Shown piece by piece: positions 33,256-42,597 of a stretch of DNA of 64,000 nucleotides. Every line of letters starts with the position of its first letter. Position 1 is the first letter of the stretch. The DNA is from Gammaproteobacteria bacterium UBA2965 (lineage in GTDB: Bacteria > Pseudomonadota > Gammaproteobacteria > Pseudomonadales > Azotimanducaceae), in the NCBI GenBank assembly GCA_002348385.1, contig DEBD01000028.1, positions 1-64,000 on the forward strand, in the 5' to 3' direction. The position numbers were made by a program, and so were the translations under genes. The notes beneath the pieces are model-generated. The model worked only from the letters and a program-made list of their open reading frames with translations, was not told where the DNA came from and made no database searches.

Positions 33256-33954
33256 ATGCTGATTGGCATTCTCCAGACCGACAGCGTGCGGGAGCGCTTT
33301 CGGCCCGAGTTCGGCGACTATCCGGATATGTTTACCCGCTTGCTGGATGCCGCGCGGCCGGGCGCGCTGAGCTACCTGACCATCGATTGTCTGGCAATGC
33401 GCTATCCTGAGCCGGGAGCTTGCGACGCCTATCTGATTACCGGCAGTAAGTGCAGCGTGTACGACGACGAGCCTTGGATCGAGGCATTGGCCGACTTCGT
33501 CGGCGCGGTGCTGGGGTCGGGTGGCAAGGTGGTTGGTGTGTGTTTTGGCCATCAGCTAGTGGCGCACTTTTTCGGCGGGCGCACGCAGCACGTGGGGTGG
33601 GCGGTGGGCGTGCAGGCTACCGAGGTCGTGCAGCATGCCTCTTGGATGCAGCCATCCATGACACGCGTGGGCCTGCTTTCCAGTCATCAAGACCAGGTGG
33701 TGGAATTGCCGTCTCAGGCCAGTGCCATCATGCGTACGCCGTTTTGTCCGATCAGCGGCTACGTCATGGGCGATCAGGTGCTGGCCCTACAGGGGCACCC
33801 GGAATTCACCAAGGGATACTCGGCGGCGTTGATGAACATGCGCCAAGAACTCCTGGGCGCGTCCACGTTCGAACAAGGTATGGCATCGTTGTCTGACGAC
33901 ACGCATGAGCAGGAGGTAGCCCAATGGATGCTCGGTTTCATGGACGGGAGGTGA
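33256..33954 (+). CDS. class I glutamine amidotransferase-like protein
   Basis: A 232-aa GATase with the nucleophile elbow GVCFGHQL (Cys near residue 97) and catalytic His-Glu in LQGHPEF near 178. It resembles stand-alone GMP-synthase-like amidotransferases (YfeJ type) more than PuuD in detail. It starts 3 nt after the glutamine-synthetase-family gene, so the two are co-translated. The likely role is hydrolysis of a gamma-glutamyl bond or amide in the same pathway, inferred from the pairing. Confidence 0.85.
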   Translation: MLIGILQTDSVRERFRPEFGDYPDMFTRLLDAARPGALSYLTIDCLAMRYPEPGACDAYLITGSKCSVYDDEPWIEALADFVGAVLGSGGKVVGVCFGHQLVAHFFGGRTQHVGWAVGVQATEVVQHASWMQPSMTRVGLLSSHQDQVVELPSQASAIMRTPFCPISGYVMGDQVLALQGHPEFTKGYSAALMNMRQELLGASTFEQGMASLSDDTHEQEVAQWMLGFMDGR

Positions 33955-33957
33955 TGC

Positions 33958-34368
33958 ATGGCTGAAGTCGCTCCGCGCCAGTTTTTACTGTACCGGTCCC
34001 GTGCGGCTGCGTTGCTGAGTTCCAGCGAGGACGTTCGTGTGCTGACGGTGCGCGCCGCCAAGAAGCTGGCGTCGTCGCCGGGATCTTCGTTGAAGGCGGC
34101 GGGCGAACAGCTCTCCCTACTCATCGATCTGCTCGCAGCCGTTGCCAACGGCAGCTACCGTGGCGTGTCCAGGAACGCCCTGATCGCCATCGCGGCGGCC
34201 CTGCTCTACTTCTTGGTGCCACTGGATCTGGTACCCGACATGATATTGGGGCTTGGGTTGCTGGATGACGCTGCGGTGATCGGTTATGTGGTTCGTATGT
34301 TGCGCGCAGAGTTGAGGCAGTTCGAAGCCTGGCGGGCGCCAGCCCACGCGCCCGGAGAGCAACACTGA
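33958..34368 (+). CDS. DUF1232 (YkvA-like) membrane protein
   Basis: A 136-aa protein with the DUF1232 signature LYFLVPLDLVPDMI followed by GLLDDAAVIGYVVRML (about residues 82-115), which forms a short membrane hairpin. The N-terminal half is soluble and helical. The family is widespread, with no firm function. GGGAGGTGAT precedes the ATG. Its stop overlaps the next gene's start (TGATG). Confidence 0.88.
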   Translation: MAEVAPRQFLLYRSRAAALLSSSEDVRVLTVRAAKKLASSPGSSLKAAGEQLSLLIDLLAAVANGSYRGVSRNALIAIAAALLYFLVPLDLVPDMILGLGLLDDAAVIGYVVRMLRAELRQFEAWRAPAHAPGEQH

Positions 34369-35228
34369 TGATGGTGCTACGGCTTGCGCTGCTGTGTTTG
34401 ATCTTGAGTACCGGCGCCGGATGCAGTGTGCAGTTCGCCTATAACAACCTGGACCGCTTTGCCCGCTGGGGCGTCAGTGACTACATCGCTCTCACAGCGG
34501 AGCAGCGCCGCTACTTCGACGAAGAGTTTGGCCGGCTGCACCGGTGGCACCGGCGCACCCAGCTACCGATATACGCGGATTTTCTGGAGGCCATGCCCGA
34601 GACTTTTGCCGACGGGGCCACCGCCGAGGAGCTGTGGGCCATGGAGCAGACGGTTCGTCGCTGGGTCGAGGTGGCCATGGAGGAGGGCCTGCCTATGGCG
34701 GCCACGCTGCTGCGCATGCTCTCCGATGAGCAGGTGGCTGACCTTCCCCGGCGGCTGGAAGCCAGTAACAAGGAGATCTCTGATCCGGAGCGCAGCGGCG
34801 ATCTAGAGCGCGCGCAGGCTTTCTGGGCGGAAGAGATTTCAGACGCGTTTCGCCGCTTCGCCGGTCGCATGACGGGTGCGCAGATCGCCTACCTCAGGGC
34901 ACGATCGGTGGAATACATCCCGGAACGCCAGATGTGGGCCGAATACCGGCGCCGGTGGCAGGCGGATCTGCTCAAGCTACTCATGGTGCGTCACGACATC
35001 GAGAAATTCGACCAGGCCTTTTTCGACATGGCACGCAATCGTGAGCGCTACTTCGGAACGGAGCTCACTGCGATATTTGCTCACAACGAAGCCCTCAACC
35101 GCGAAGTCGGAGCCTGGTTGATCGAACACCTCACCGATGACCAGCGCCGCCGCGCTGCAAAGCGGGTACAGGAGCTGGTCGACGACTTCCGGGCGCTATA
35201 CGCCCGATCGGAGGAAGCCTGCTGCTAA
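34368..35228 (+). CDS. DUF6279-family lipoprotein
   Basis: A 286-aa protein with a lipoprotein signal peptide ending GAGC (Cys19), then SVQFAYNNLDRFARWGVSDY and a long alpha-helical body rich in Arg, Glu and Ala. The pattern C-S-x-x-x-x-Y-N-N-L-D followed by LTxxQ is that of the DUF6279 lipoproteins of gammaproteobacteria, whose role is unknown. It is co-translated with the DUF1232 gene through TGATG. Likely anchored in the outer membrane, since no Asp follows the Cys. Confidence 0.85.
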   Translation: MMVLRLALLCLILSTGAGCSVQFAYNNLDRFARWGVSDYIALTAEQRRYFDEEFGRLHRWHRRTQLPIYADFLEAMPETFADGATAEELWAMEQTVRRWVEVAMEEGLPMAATLLRMLSDEQVADLPRRLEASNKEISDPERSGDLERAQAFWAEEISDAFRRFAGRMTGAQIAYLRARSVEYIPERQMWAEYRRRWQADLLKLLMVRHDIEKFDQAFFDMARNRERYFGTELTAIFAHNEALNREVGAWLIEHLTDDQRRRAAKRVQELVDDFRALYARSEEACC

Positions 35229-35491
35229 CCAGCCACCAGGCCGAAAATCACCACGGCCGTGAGCAGTGGCAGGCCCGCGGCCCAGGTGCTGCGGCACCGG
35301 TAAGGGCGCGTCAGTCCGATGCGCGGCAATGGGGTTTGGTCCGGCGGGGTGTGGCGAAATCCGCCGACAGTTAGCGTTACCCATTGAAGCGCTCGTTGTG
35401 AAGCCCGGGTGGGTGGGACTGAGCACTAGGCATATCGGGCTGTGATAGGCTGGCTCGCCCCATTCTCAAGCCATCTGTGGAGGAGCCACCC

Positions 35492-36667
35492 ATGCCGGGA
35501 CCGCTGGACGGCATTCGAATCATTGACCTGACCAGCATGATCTCTGGTCCGGTGGCCACCATGCTGCTGGGGGATCAGGGGGCCGACGTGATCAAGGTGG
35601 AGCCGCTCACCGGGGACTTGGTGCGCTACATGGGGCCCAACAGAGACGGTCTGACCTCGGGTTTCATAAGCGCCAACCGAAGCAAGCGCAGCATTGCCGT
35701 TGATCTCAAGACTGCCGATGGCATGCAGGCGGTGCAGCGGCTCATTGCCACGGGCGATGTGTTCGTGCAGAACTTCCGGCCCGGAGCCATCGAGCGCATG
35801 GGCTTGTCCGAGTCGAAGGTGCGCGAGATCAAGCCCGATATCGTTTACGTCTCCATTAGCGGGTTCGGCGAGAAGGGCCCTTACGCGCACAGGCGTGTGT
35901 ACGATCCGGTGATTCAGGCGCTATCGGGCTTGGCCGCCATACAGAAGGATCACGAAAGCGGTCGGCCGAAGATGGTGCGCACCATCATTCCGGACAAGAC
36001 CACGGCTATTACCGCGGCACAGGCCATCACGGCGGCGCTGTTCGCGCGCGAACGCACGGGCGAAGGTCAGCACGTGAAACTGGCCATGCTGGACGCCATG
36101 GTCGGGTATCTATGGCCGGAAGGGATGGCGGGGTACACGTTCATCGGCAAGGAGGTGAAAGCCGCCCGGGCGCAGTTTGCCCAGGATCTGATATTCGAGA
36201 CCGCCGATGGCTACATCACCGCTGGTGCGGTATCCGACTTGGAGTGGCAGGGCATGTGCCGGGCGCTGGAACGCCCGGAGTGGATTGATGATGAACGCTT
36301 CAACACCCCCAATGGTCGTGTTATCAACGTCAAGGAGCGGCTGGCCATGACGGCGGAGGTGCTGGCTGGCCGGCCCAGCGCGGAATGGTTGGCGCGCCTG
36401 GATGCGGAAGGGGTCCCCTGCGCGCCGGTGCTGGAACGGGCCGAGGTGTTCGAGCAGGAGCAGATCAAGATCAACGAGACCATCGCAGAGCTGGATCATC
36501 CGGTAGCCGGCCGAATTCGCCAGCCCCGGCCTGCCGCCCGATTCGATCAGACGCCGGCTGGCATCCAGCGCCACGCGCCCACGCTCGGCCAGCACACCGA
36601 CGAGCTTCTGCGGGAGTTGGATATGGATCCCGAGGTGCTGCGATCCAGCGGTGCCATCAAAGCCTGA
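35492..36667 (+). CDS. CaiB/BaiF family CoA transferase
   Basis: A 391-aa class III CoA transferase, which moves CoA between carboxylic acids. The N-terminal Rossmann part begins GIRIIDLTSMISGPVATMLL and continues GADVIKVEP; the catalytic Asp is expected in HVKLAMLDAMVGYLWPEG. The start at 35492 has GGAGGAG upstream; five in-frame codons before it are non-coding. It is followed by two acyl-CoA synthetases, giving a set for activating carboxylic acids. Confidence 0.92.
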   Translation: MPGPLDGIRIIDLTSMISGPVATMLLGDQGADVIKVEPLTGDLVRYMGPNRDGLTSGFISANRSKRSIAVDLKTADGMQAVQRLIATGDVFVQNFRPGAIERMGLSESKVREIKPDIVYVSISGFGEKGPYAHRRVYDPVIQALSGLAAIQKDHESGRPKMVRTIIPDKTTAITAAQAITAALFARERTGEGQHVKLAMLDAMVGYLWPEGMAGYTFIGKEVKAARAQFAQDLIFETADGYITAGAVSDLEWQGMCRALERPEWIDDERFNTPNGRVINVKERLAMTAEVLAGRPSAEWLARLDAEGVPCAPVLERAEVFEQEQIKINETIAELDHPVAGRIRQPRPAARFDQTPAGIQRHAPTLGQHTDELLRELDMDPEVLRSSGAIKA

Positions 36668-36703
36668 CACGGGCGGCTACCTTCCACATTTCCAGCAGGT
36701 AGA

Positions 36704-38308
36704 ATGGCCGGCTTTGCGTCGCAAGGCTCCCCAGTGGCAACAACCGGTCTCACACAAGGCATTCATCGCTCCGTGCAGCTGCGCCCGGAAGCACGCGCGC
36801 TGGTGGCGCAAGGCACCCAGCGATCATGGCGGGAGTTCGCTGAGCGGGTGGCCCGGCTGGCCGGTGGTCTCAGCGAGCTCCGGATCCAACCAGGGGATCG
36901 GGTGGCCATGTTGGGCCTCAATGGGCCGGCGTATGTGGAGTACTACTTTGCCGTGCTGTGGGCGGGTGGCGTCATTGCGCCCGTCAATGTGCGCTGGTCG
37001 TTGGAGGAAAAGGCCCATTGCCTGGCAGACAGCGGCGCGCTGTTGCTGCTGGCCGACGGTGTGCACCTGGATGAAGCCCTGACGCTGGCACAAGGCAGTT
37101 CGTCGCTGAGGGCGTTGGTGGGCATTGCTGCCGCCGACGAGGTATTGCCTGGTGAGGTGATGCCCTATGAGGAGCTGATTGCCCAGTCGCCGGTGCTGCC
37201 CGATGCTCGACGCGGTGGCCAGGATCTGGCTGCCCTGTTCTACACCGGTGGCACCACCGGTCGCGCCAAGGGCGTCATGCTCAGTCACGACAACTTCCTG
37301 GCAAACTCAATGACCGCGCTCGTTAATCTGGGCATCCGGGAAGATACCGTGCACCTGCACACGGCGCCGTTGTTTCACCTTGCCGGGGGCTCGCGGCTGT
37401 TCACCATCACCGTGGCCGGCGGGACCCACGCGGTGATCCCACGCTTCGAGCCCGAAGCGTTTCTCCACGCCATTGAAGCGTTCGGGGTCAACGTGACCGT
37501 GGTGGTGCCGTCCATGCTCAACGCGCTGCTTAACCTGGATGGGTTCGACGACTACGACCTGTCGAGCCTCAAGCTCCTGTCCTACGGCGCGTCACCCATG
37601 CCGGAGCGGTTGTTGCGCGAGGCCATGGAAAGGCTGCCGCATGTGGATTTTCTGCAATCTTACGGCATGACCGAGCTGTCTCCGGTAGCCACCATGCTGG
37701 AACCCAAATACCACGTCTTCGAAGGTCCTCACGCGGGCAAGATCACCTCGGCGGGCCGGGCCGTGTTCAACGCCGATGTGGCGATTCAGGATCCGGCTGG
37801 GCAGGAATTGCCCTTGGGCGATGTGGGCGAGATCTGTGTGCGGGGACCCATGGTCATGCAGGGTTACTGGGGCCAGCCGGAACTGACGGCTGAGGCATTG
37901 CGCGGTGGGTGGATGCATACCGGGGATGCTGGATATATGGACGGCGACGGGTTCATCTTTCTGGTGGACCGCCTCAAGGACATGATTGTTACCGGCGGCG
38001 AGAACGTATACTCGGCGGCGGTGGAGCACGTGCTGTACCAGTACCCGGCCATCCATGAGTGTGCCGTGATCGGAATCCCCAGTGATCAGTGGGGTGAAGC
38101 CGTGCACGCTATCCTGGTGCCCAAGCCGAGCATGCAGTTGGATGCAGCCGAGGTGCTCGCTCACTGCCGCAAGCACCTGGCCGGGTACGAGTGTCCGAAG
38201 ACCATCGAAGTTCGCGCCAGTGAGCTGCCCAAAAGTGGTCCGGGCAAGATCCTGAAGGCAGAACTACGCAAAGCGTATTGGGAAGGGCACGAGCGGCGCA
38301 TCAACTAG
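36704..38308 (+). CDS. acyl-CoA synthetase (AMP-forming)
   Basis: A 534-aa ANL-superfamily ligase. The P-loop is YTGGTTGRAKGVMLSH (about residues 181-196), the adenine-binding motif SYGMTELSP, the hinge region VDRLKDMIVTGGENV, and the adenylation-supporting lysine lies in PKSGPGKILKAELRK. It activates a fatty or aromatic carboxylic acid to the CoA thioester. A short AGGT precedes the ATG. It lies 36 nt after the CoA transferase. Confidence 0.93.
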   Translation: MAGFASQGSPVATTGLTQGIHRSVQLRPEARALVAQGTQRSWREFAERVARLAGGLSELRIQPGDRVAMLGLNGPAYVEYYFAVLWAGGVIAPVNVRWSLEEKAHCLADSGALLLLADGVHLDEALTLAQGSSSLRALVGIAAADEVLPGEVMPYEELIAQSPVLPDARRGGQDLAALFYTGGTTGRAKGVMLSHDNFLANSMTALVNLGIREDTVHLHTAPLFHLAGGSRLFTITVAGGTHAVIPRFEPEAFLHAIEAFGVNVTVVVPSMLNALLNLDGFDDYDLSSLKLLSYGASPMPERLLREAMERLPHVDFLQSYGMTELSPVATMLEPKYHVFEGPHAGKITSAGRAVFNADVAIQDPAGQELPLGDVGEICVRGPMVMQGYWGQPELTAEALRGGWMHTGDAGYMDGDGFIFLVDRLKDMIVTGGENVYSAAVEHVLYQYPAIHECAVIGIPSDQWGEAVHAILVPKPSMQLDAAEVLAHCRKHLAGYECPKTIEVRASELPKSGPGKILKAELRKAYWEGHERRIN

Positions 38309-38440
38309 GCACCGGTCTTGTTAACAGGCTCGCAAACCGCTCGTCAGCCGGCTCAACGGCGATCCGGGCCTTCAAAGCCCGGATGGATGAGCTAAACTCG
38401 CGCCCCTGTTTGTTTTTGGGGTATTGGGGGGCACACCGGC

Positions 38441-40081
38441 ATGGCGATGCAACACTCACCGCTATTGATGTCCAGGCTTCTGGATCGCGGCGCGCGGGTC
38501 AGTCCGAACACCGAGATTATCACGGCCACGGAATCTGGAACCCGTCGGCAGACCGCACGGGAAGTGCGCGATCGTGCACACCAGCTCGCCCACGCGTTGG
38601 CGGGTGCTGGGATCGGCGTGGGCGACAAGGTGGGCACGTTCATGTGGAACAGCTCGCGTCACCTGGAGGCTTATCACGCCATTGCCGGTATGGGTGCGGT
38701 GCTGCACACGCTCAATATCCGCTTATCGGACAAGGACCTGGAGTACATCATCGGCCACGCTGAGGACAAGCTCATCATCGTAGATGCGGACCTGCTACCT
38801 CAGCTCGAGCAGCTGCTGGGCCGGATGCCCAGCGTGGAAAGGGTGGTAGTGGCCGCCGAGGAAGGCTTTGAGGATTGGGACACCAAACTTCCCAATCCGG
38901 TGGATTACGAGGAGTTTATTGCCGGTCAGCCCGCGGAATATGCGTGGCCGGCGATCGACGAGAACTCGCCCTTGGGGTTGTGCTACACCAGTGGTACCAC
39001 CGGTAATCCCAAGGGTGTGGAGTACGAGCACCGCTCCCAGTATCTGCATACGCTGGTGCAATCCCTGACCGATTCAATGGGCCTGTCCGCAACTGACAGC
39101 TTGTTCGGTATTGTTCCGATGTTTCATGCTATGGGGTGGGGGCTGCCCTGGTCGGCCCTCATGCTGGGCTGCAAGCAGGTCATGCCGCATCGGTTCATGG
39201 ACCCCACCCGCCTCATCGGTCTGCTGGAGTCGGAGAAGGTCACCATTTCCGCGGGTGTGCCCACCATCTGGCAGGGGGTGAAAGGACTGGTGGAGGCGAA
39301 TCCCGGCAAGTACGACCTGTCGCACCTCGATCGACTGACCTGCGGCGGATCTGCCCCACCGCCTTCGCTCATCCGCTGGTACTGGGATTCGTTGGGTGTG
39401 GAGATGATTCAGGGGTGGGGTATGACGGAGACCTCCCCGTTGGCCACCTTATCAAGAAGGGTGATGAAGCGCTCCCATCTGGGTATGGACGAGGACCAGC
39501 AGTTCGAAAACGTGGCCAAGGCGGGTCAGCTCATGCCTGGGCTCGAGCTGGATATCTTCGACGACCAGTTCAATCGCCTTCCTCACGACGGCGAAACGGT
39601 AGGCGAGATCCTCGTTCGAGGGCCCTGGATCTGTTCCGAGTACTACCACAACCCGCAGCCGGACAAGTTTCACGAAGATTGGTTGATCACTGGCGACGTG
39701 GGCAAGATCGACCCGGAGGAGTATCTGATCATCAGCGACCGTTCCAAGGATCTGGTCAAGAGCGGCGGTGAGTGGATCTCTTCCGTAGATCTCGAGAACC
39801 ATATCGTTGCCATGGCGGGCGTGGCTCAGGCCTGCGTGGTGGCCCAGCCGCATCCCAAGTGGGACGAGCGGCCCGTGGCGCTGGTAATCCTGGAGCCCGG
39901 TGCGGAAGTAGATCAGAAGGCGATACTGGCGCATTGCGGTATCGCCTTTGCAAAGTGGCAGCTGCCCGACGAGGTGCTCTACGTGGACGAGATCCCACTG
40001 ACGTCCACGGGCAAGATGGACAAGAAGGTGGTGCGCGCCGACCTAGATGCCAAAGGCTATCGGCTGCCCGATCTGCGTTAG
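38441..40081 (+). CDS. medium/long-chain acyl-CoA synthetase (AlkK-like)
   Basis: A 546-aa ANL ligase of the AlkK/FadD3-like type. The P-loop is YTSGTTGNPKGVEYEHRS, the adenine motif GWGMTETSPLA, the hinge ISDRSKDLVKSGGEWIS and the C-terminal lysine PLTSTGKMDKKVVR. The motif GTFMWNSSRHLEAYHA near residue 65 is typical of this branch. It probably activates medium-chain fatty acids taken from outside the cell. Distinct from the upstream synthetase by sequence, so a different chain length or substrate is likely. Confidence 0.92.
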   Translation: MAMQHSPLLMSRLLDRGARVSPNTEIITATESGTRRQTAREVRDRAHQLAHALAGAGIGVGDKVGTFMWNSSRHLEAYHAIAGMGAVLHTLNIRLSDKDLEYIIGHAEDKLIIVDADLLPQLEQLLGRMPSVERVVVAAEEGFEDWDTKLPNPVDYEEFIAGQPAEYAWPAIDENSPLGLCYTSGTTGNPKGVEYEHRSQYLHTLVQSLTDSMGLSATDSLFGIVPMFHAMGWGLPWSALMLGCKQVMPHRFMDPTRLIGLLESEKVTISAGVPTIWQGVKGLVEANPGKYDLSHLDRLTCGGSAPPPSLIRWYWDSLGVEMIQGWGMTETSPLATLSRRVMKRSHLGMDEDQQFENVAKAGQLMPGLELDIFDDQFNRLPHDGETVGEILVRGPWICSEYYHNPQPDKFHEDWLITGDVGKIDPEEYLIISDRSKDLVKSGGEWISSVDLENHIVAMAGVAQACVVAQPHPKWDERPVALVILEPGAEVDQKAILAHCGIAFAKWQLPDEVLYVDEIPLTSTGKMDKKVVRADLDAKGYRLPDLR

Positions 40082-40137
40082 CCCAAGGGCGTGCGTAAGC
40101 GCGGGTGAGTGGGCCGAAACAAGCGACGGAGAACAAT

Positions 40138-41076
40138 ATGCAGTTCAACAACCGAATTACCAAGATGCTGGGCGTAGAGATTCCTGTGGTGCAGGCGCCC
40201 ATGGGCTGGATCGCCCGGTCGCAGCTGGCATCCGCTGTATCCAACGCGGGCGGCCTGGGGATAATCGAAACCTCCAGCGGCGAGCTTGATGCCGTGCGCG
40301 AGGAAATCCTCAAGATGCGCGAGCTCACCGACAAGCCCTTCGGCGTGAACATCGCTCAGGCGTTCGTGCGCGATCCCAACATCGTGGATTTCGTTATCGA
40401 GCAGGGCGTGCGATTTGTGACCACTTCAGCGGGCAATCCCCAGCGCTATACCGAGCAGCTCAAGAGCGCTGGGCTGACGGTTTTCCACGTTGTGCCCAGC
40501 CTGGATGCCGCGAAAAAGGCGGTTGATGCAGGCGTTGATGGGCTGGTCGTGGAAGGCGGTGAGGGGGGTGGTTTCAAGAATCCCCGTGAGGTCTCCAGCA
40601 TGGTGCTGCTACCGCTGGTGCGCTCTCAGGTGGATGTGCCCATCATCGCGGCCGGTGGCTTTGTGGACGGCACGTCCATGGCCGCGGCGTTCGCGTTGGG
40701 CGCGGAAGGTGTGCAGTTGGGTACTCGCATGGTGTCGGCGCTGGAGTCGCCCGTTCACGACAACTGGAAGAACGCCATTGTTAATGCTAAAGAAACGGAC
40801 ACCGTGTTTCTGAACCGCAACCACTCGCCGGCGCTGAGGGCATTGCGTACGGACAAGACCTCGCGGTTGGAGAATGAGCCCCAGACCAACGCCATGGCTG
40901 AAATGGGCAGGGCGCTCGAGCTCTACTTCGGCGGCGATATGGAATCCAGCATCGCGCTGACCGGCCAGGTTTGCGGCCGTATCGATGCGGTGCGGCCGGT
41001 GGCCGAGGTGATCGGGGAAATCCGCGAGGAGTTCTTTGCCACCATCGGGGCGTTGAAAGAGACCTACGCCGGGTAG
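40138..41076 (+). CDS. nitronate monooxygenase-family protein
   Basis: A 312-aa FMN-binding TIM-barrel protein: VVQAPMGWIARSQLASAVSNAGGLG at the N terminus, GLVVEGGEGGGF in the middle and PIIAAGGFVDGTSMAAAFALGAEGVQLGT for phosphate binding. The family includes 2-nitropropane dioxygenases and enoyl-reductase-like (FabK) members. The active-site residues here do not decide between nitronate oxidation and other roles; catabolic neighbours favour detoxification or enoyl-CoA chemistry. GGAGA precedes the ATG at 40138. Confidence 0.87.
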   Translation: MQFNNRITKMLGVEIPVVQAPMGWIARSQLASAVSNAGGLGIIETSSGELDAVREEILKMRELTDKPFGVNIAQAFVRDPNIVDFVIEQGVRFVTTSAGNPQRYTEQLKSAGLTVFHVVPSLDAAKKAVDAGVDGLVVEGGEGGGFKNPREVSSMVLLPLVRSQVDVPIIAAGGFVDGTSMAAAFALGAEGVQLGTRMVSALESPVHDNWKNAIVNAKETDTVFLNRNHSPALRALRTDKTSRLENEPQTNAMAEMGRALELYFGGDMESSIALTGQVCGRIDAVRPVAEVIGEIREEFFATIGALKETYAG

Positions 41077-41142
41077 CTTTAGTCGCGGAAGCGGTGACGG
41101 CGCGCTCAAAGTTCCGCAGGCCATCCCTTATACTCGGTCGGC

Positions 41143-42597
41143 ATGAGCCGCTCTCTTGCCCTGAAGGCGCTTCGCGCTGCGCTGCCCGCTCGGTGCCTGA
41201 TTACCGACCCGAAAGGTACCAAACCCTATGAAACCGATGGGTTAACGGCTTTGCGCCAGCCCCCTTGGCTGGTGGTGCTGCCGGAAACCGAAGCCCAGGT
41301 GCGCCAGGTGCTGTTGATATGCGCCCAGCACGACGTGCCGGTCGTTGCCCGTGGCGCCGGAACGGGCCTGTCGGGTGGTGCGCGTCCAGTAGCAGATGGG
41401 GTGGTGCTGGGTCTCTCGCGCTTGGACCAGGTGCTGGAGGTTGACCTGGATAACTGTGTGGCCAGGGTGCAGCCCGGTGTTCGGAATCTGGCCATCAGCG
41501 AGGCGGTAGCTCACCATGGCCTTTACTACGCGCCCGATCCCTCGTCGCAGATTGCCTGCAGCATCGGCGGCAACGTGGCGGAGAACTCGGGCGGCGTGCA
41601 TTGCCTCAAGTACGGTCTTACCGTGCACAACGTGGTGGGCTTGCGGGTGCTCACGGTGAGCGGTGAGGTATTGGAGCTGGGCGGCAAAACGTTGGATAGC
41701 CCAGGTTACGACCTGCTCGCGCTGCTGTGTGGGTCCGAAGGAATGCTCGGCATAGTCACTGAGGTCATCGTAAAGCTGCTACCCCGGCCACCGGCTTCCG
41801 CCGTTTTGCTCATGGCTTTCGACAGCGCTGCCGCCGCGGCAGAGACGGTGAGCCAGATTATCGCGCAGGGGCTGGTGCCCGCAGGATTGGAGATGATGGA
41901 CCAGCTTGCCACTCAGGCGGTTGAGGACTTCGTTCATGCGGGTTATCCCACCGAAGCCGCCGCGCTGCTGCTCTGTGAAGTGGACGGAGTGCCCGAGGAA
42001 GTGGCATCCAATGTGGAGCTGGTCTCCCGGATTGCTAAAGAGTACGGCGCCATTGAGCTCCGAGTGGCCCACGAGCCTCATGAGCAGGCGGCTTTCTGGG
42101 CCGGCCGCAAGGCGGCCTTTCCTGCCGCGGGCCGCCTGGCTCCGGACTATTACTGCATGGATGGCACGATTCCGCGGGCAGCGCTGGCCGATGTGCTGGG
42201 TCGAATCGCCGGGCTGGCCGACGAGTACGGCCTGCCCGTCGCCAACGTATTTCACGCCGGTGACGGCAACCTGCACCCGCTGATTCTCTACGATGCTTCG
42301 GTACCCGGAGAGATGGCGAAAGCGGAAGCCATAGGCGGACGCATCCTGGAGCTTTGCGTGGCCGTTGGTGGAACGGTTACCGGCGAGCACGGCGTGGGTG
42401 TGGAGAAGCTCGACCAGATGTGCGTGCAGTTTTCCGCCCAGGAGCTGGATCAGTTTTTCCGCGTGAAGGACAGTTTCGACCCAAACGGTACGCTCAACCC
42501 CGGCAAGGCCATCCCGACCCTGGCGCGCTGCTCCGAGGTGGGGGGGATGCACGTGCATGGCGGGGAGCTGCCGTTCAACAACCTGGATCGGTTTTGA
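41143..42597 (+). CDS. glcD: glycolate oxidase subunit GlcD
   Basis: A 484-aa FAD-linked oxidase. The PCMH FAD-binding domain shows VVARGAGTGLSGGARPVADG and CSIGGNVAENSGGVHCLKYG; the C-terminal domain contains ANVFHAGDGNLHPLILYD and GTVTGEHGVGVEK. With GlcE and GlcF it forms the membrane-associated complex that oxidises glycolate to glyoxylate. Its TGA overlaps the TTG start of glcE. Glycolate is a common phytoplankton exudate, consistent with a marine habitat. Confidence 0.95.
   Translation: MSRSLALKALRAALPARCLITDPKGTKPYETDGLTALRQPPWLVVLPETEAQVRQVLLICAQHDVPVVARGAGTGLSGGARPVADGVVLGLSRLDQVLEVDLDNCVARVQPGVRNLAISEAVAHHGLYYAPDPSSQIACSIGGNVAENSGGVHCLKYGLTVHNVVGLRVLTVSGEVLELGGKTLDSPGYDLLALLCGSEGMLGIVTEVIVKLLPRPPASAVLLMAFDSAAAAAETVSQIIAQGLVPAGLEMMDQLATQAVEDFVHAGYPTEAAALLLCEVDGVPEEVASNVELVSRIAKEYGAIELRVAHEPHEQAAFWAGRKAAFPAAGRLAPDYYCMDGTIPRAALADVLGRIAGLADEYGLPVANVFHAGDGNLHPLILYDASVPGEMAKAEAIGGRILELCVAVGGTVTGEHGVGVEKLDQMCVQFSAQELDQFFRVKDSFDPNGTLNPGKAIPTLARCSEVGGMHVHGGELPFNNLDRF

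Noticed and set aside
32209..33552. 447-codon open frame on the minus strand, antisense to the glutamine-synthetase-family gene
   Set aside because: It mirrors a strongly conserved gene on the plus strand; its composition (many His, Arg, Gln) is that of an antisense frame in GC-rich DNA, with no recognisable domain or Shine-Dalgarno.
35229..35491. Minus-strand frame ending in a hydrophobic segment (PLLTAVVIFGLVAG) between the DUF6279 gene and the CoA transferase
   Set aside because: It lacks any ATG or GTG start and only a TTG without Shine-Dalgarno would give a 34-residue peptide; too weak to call.
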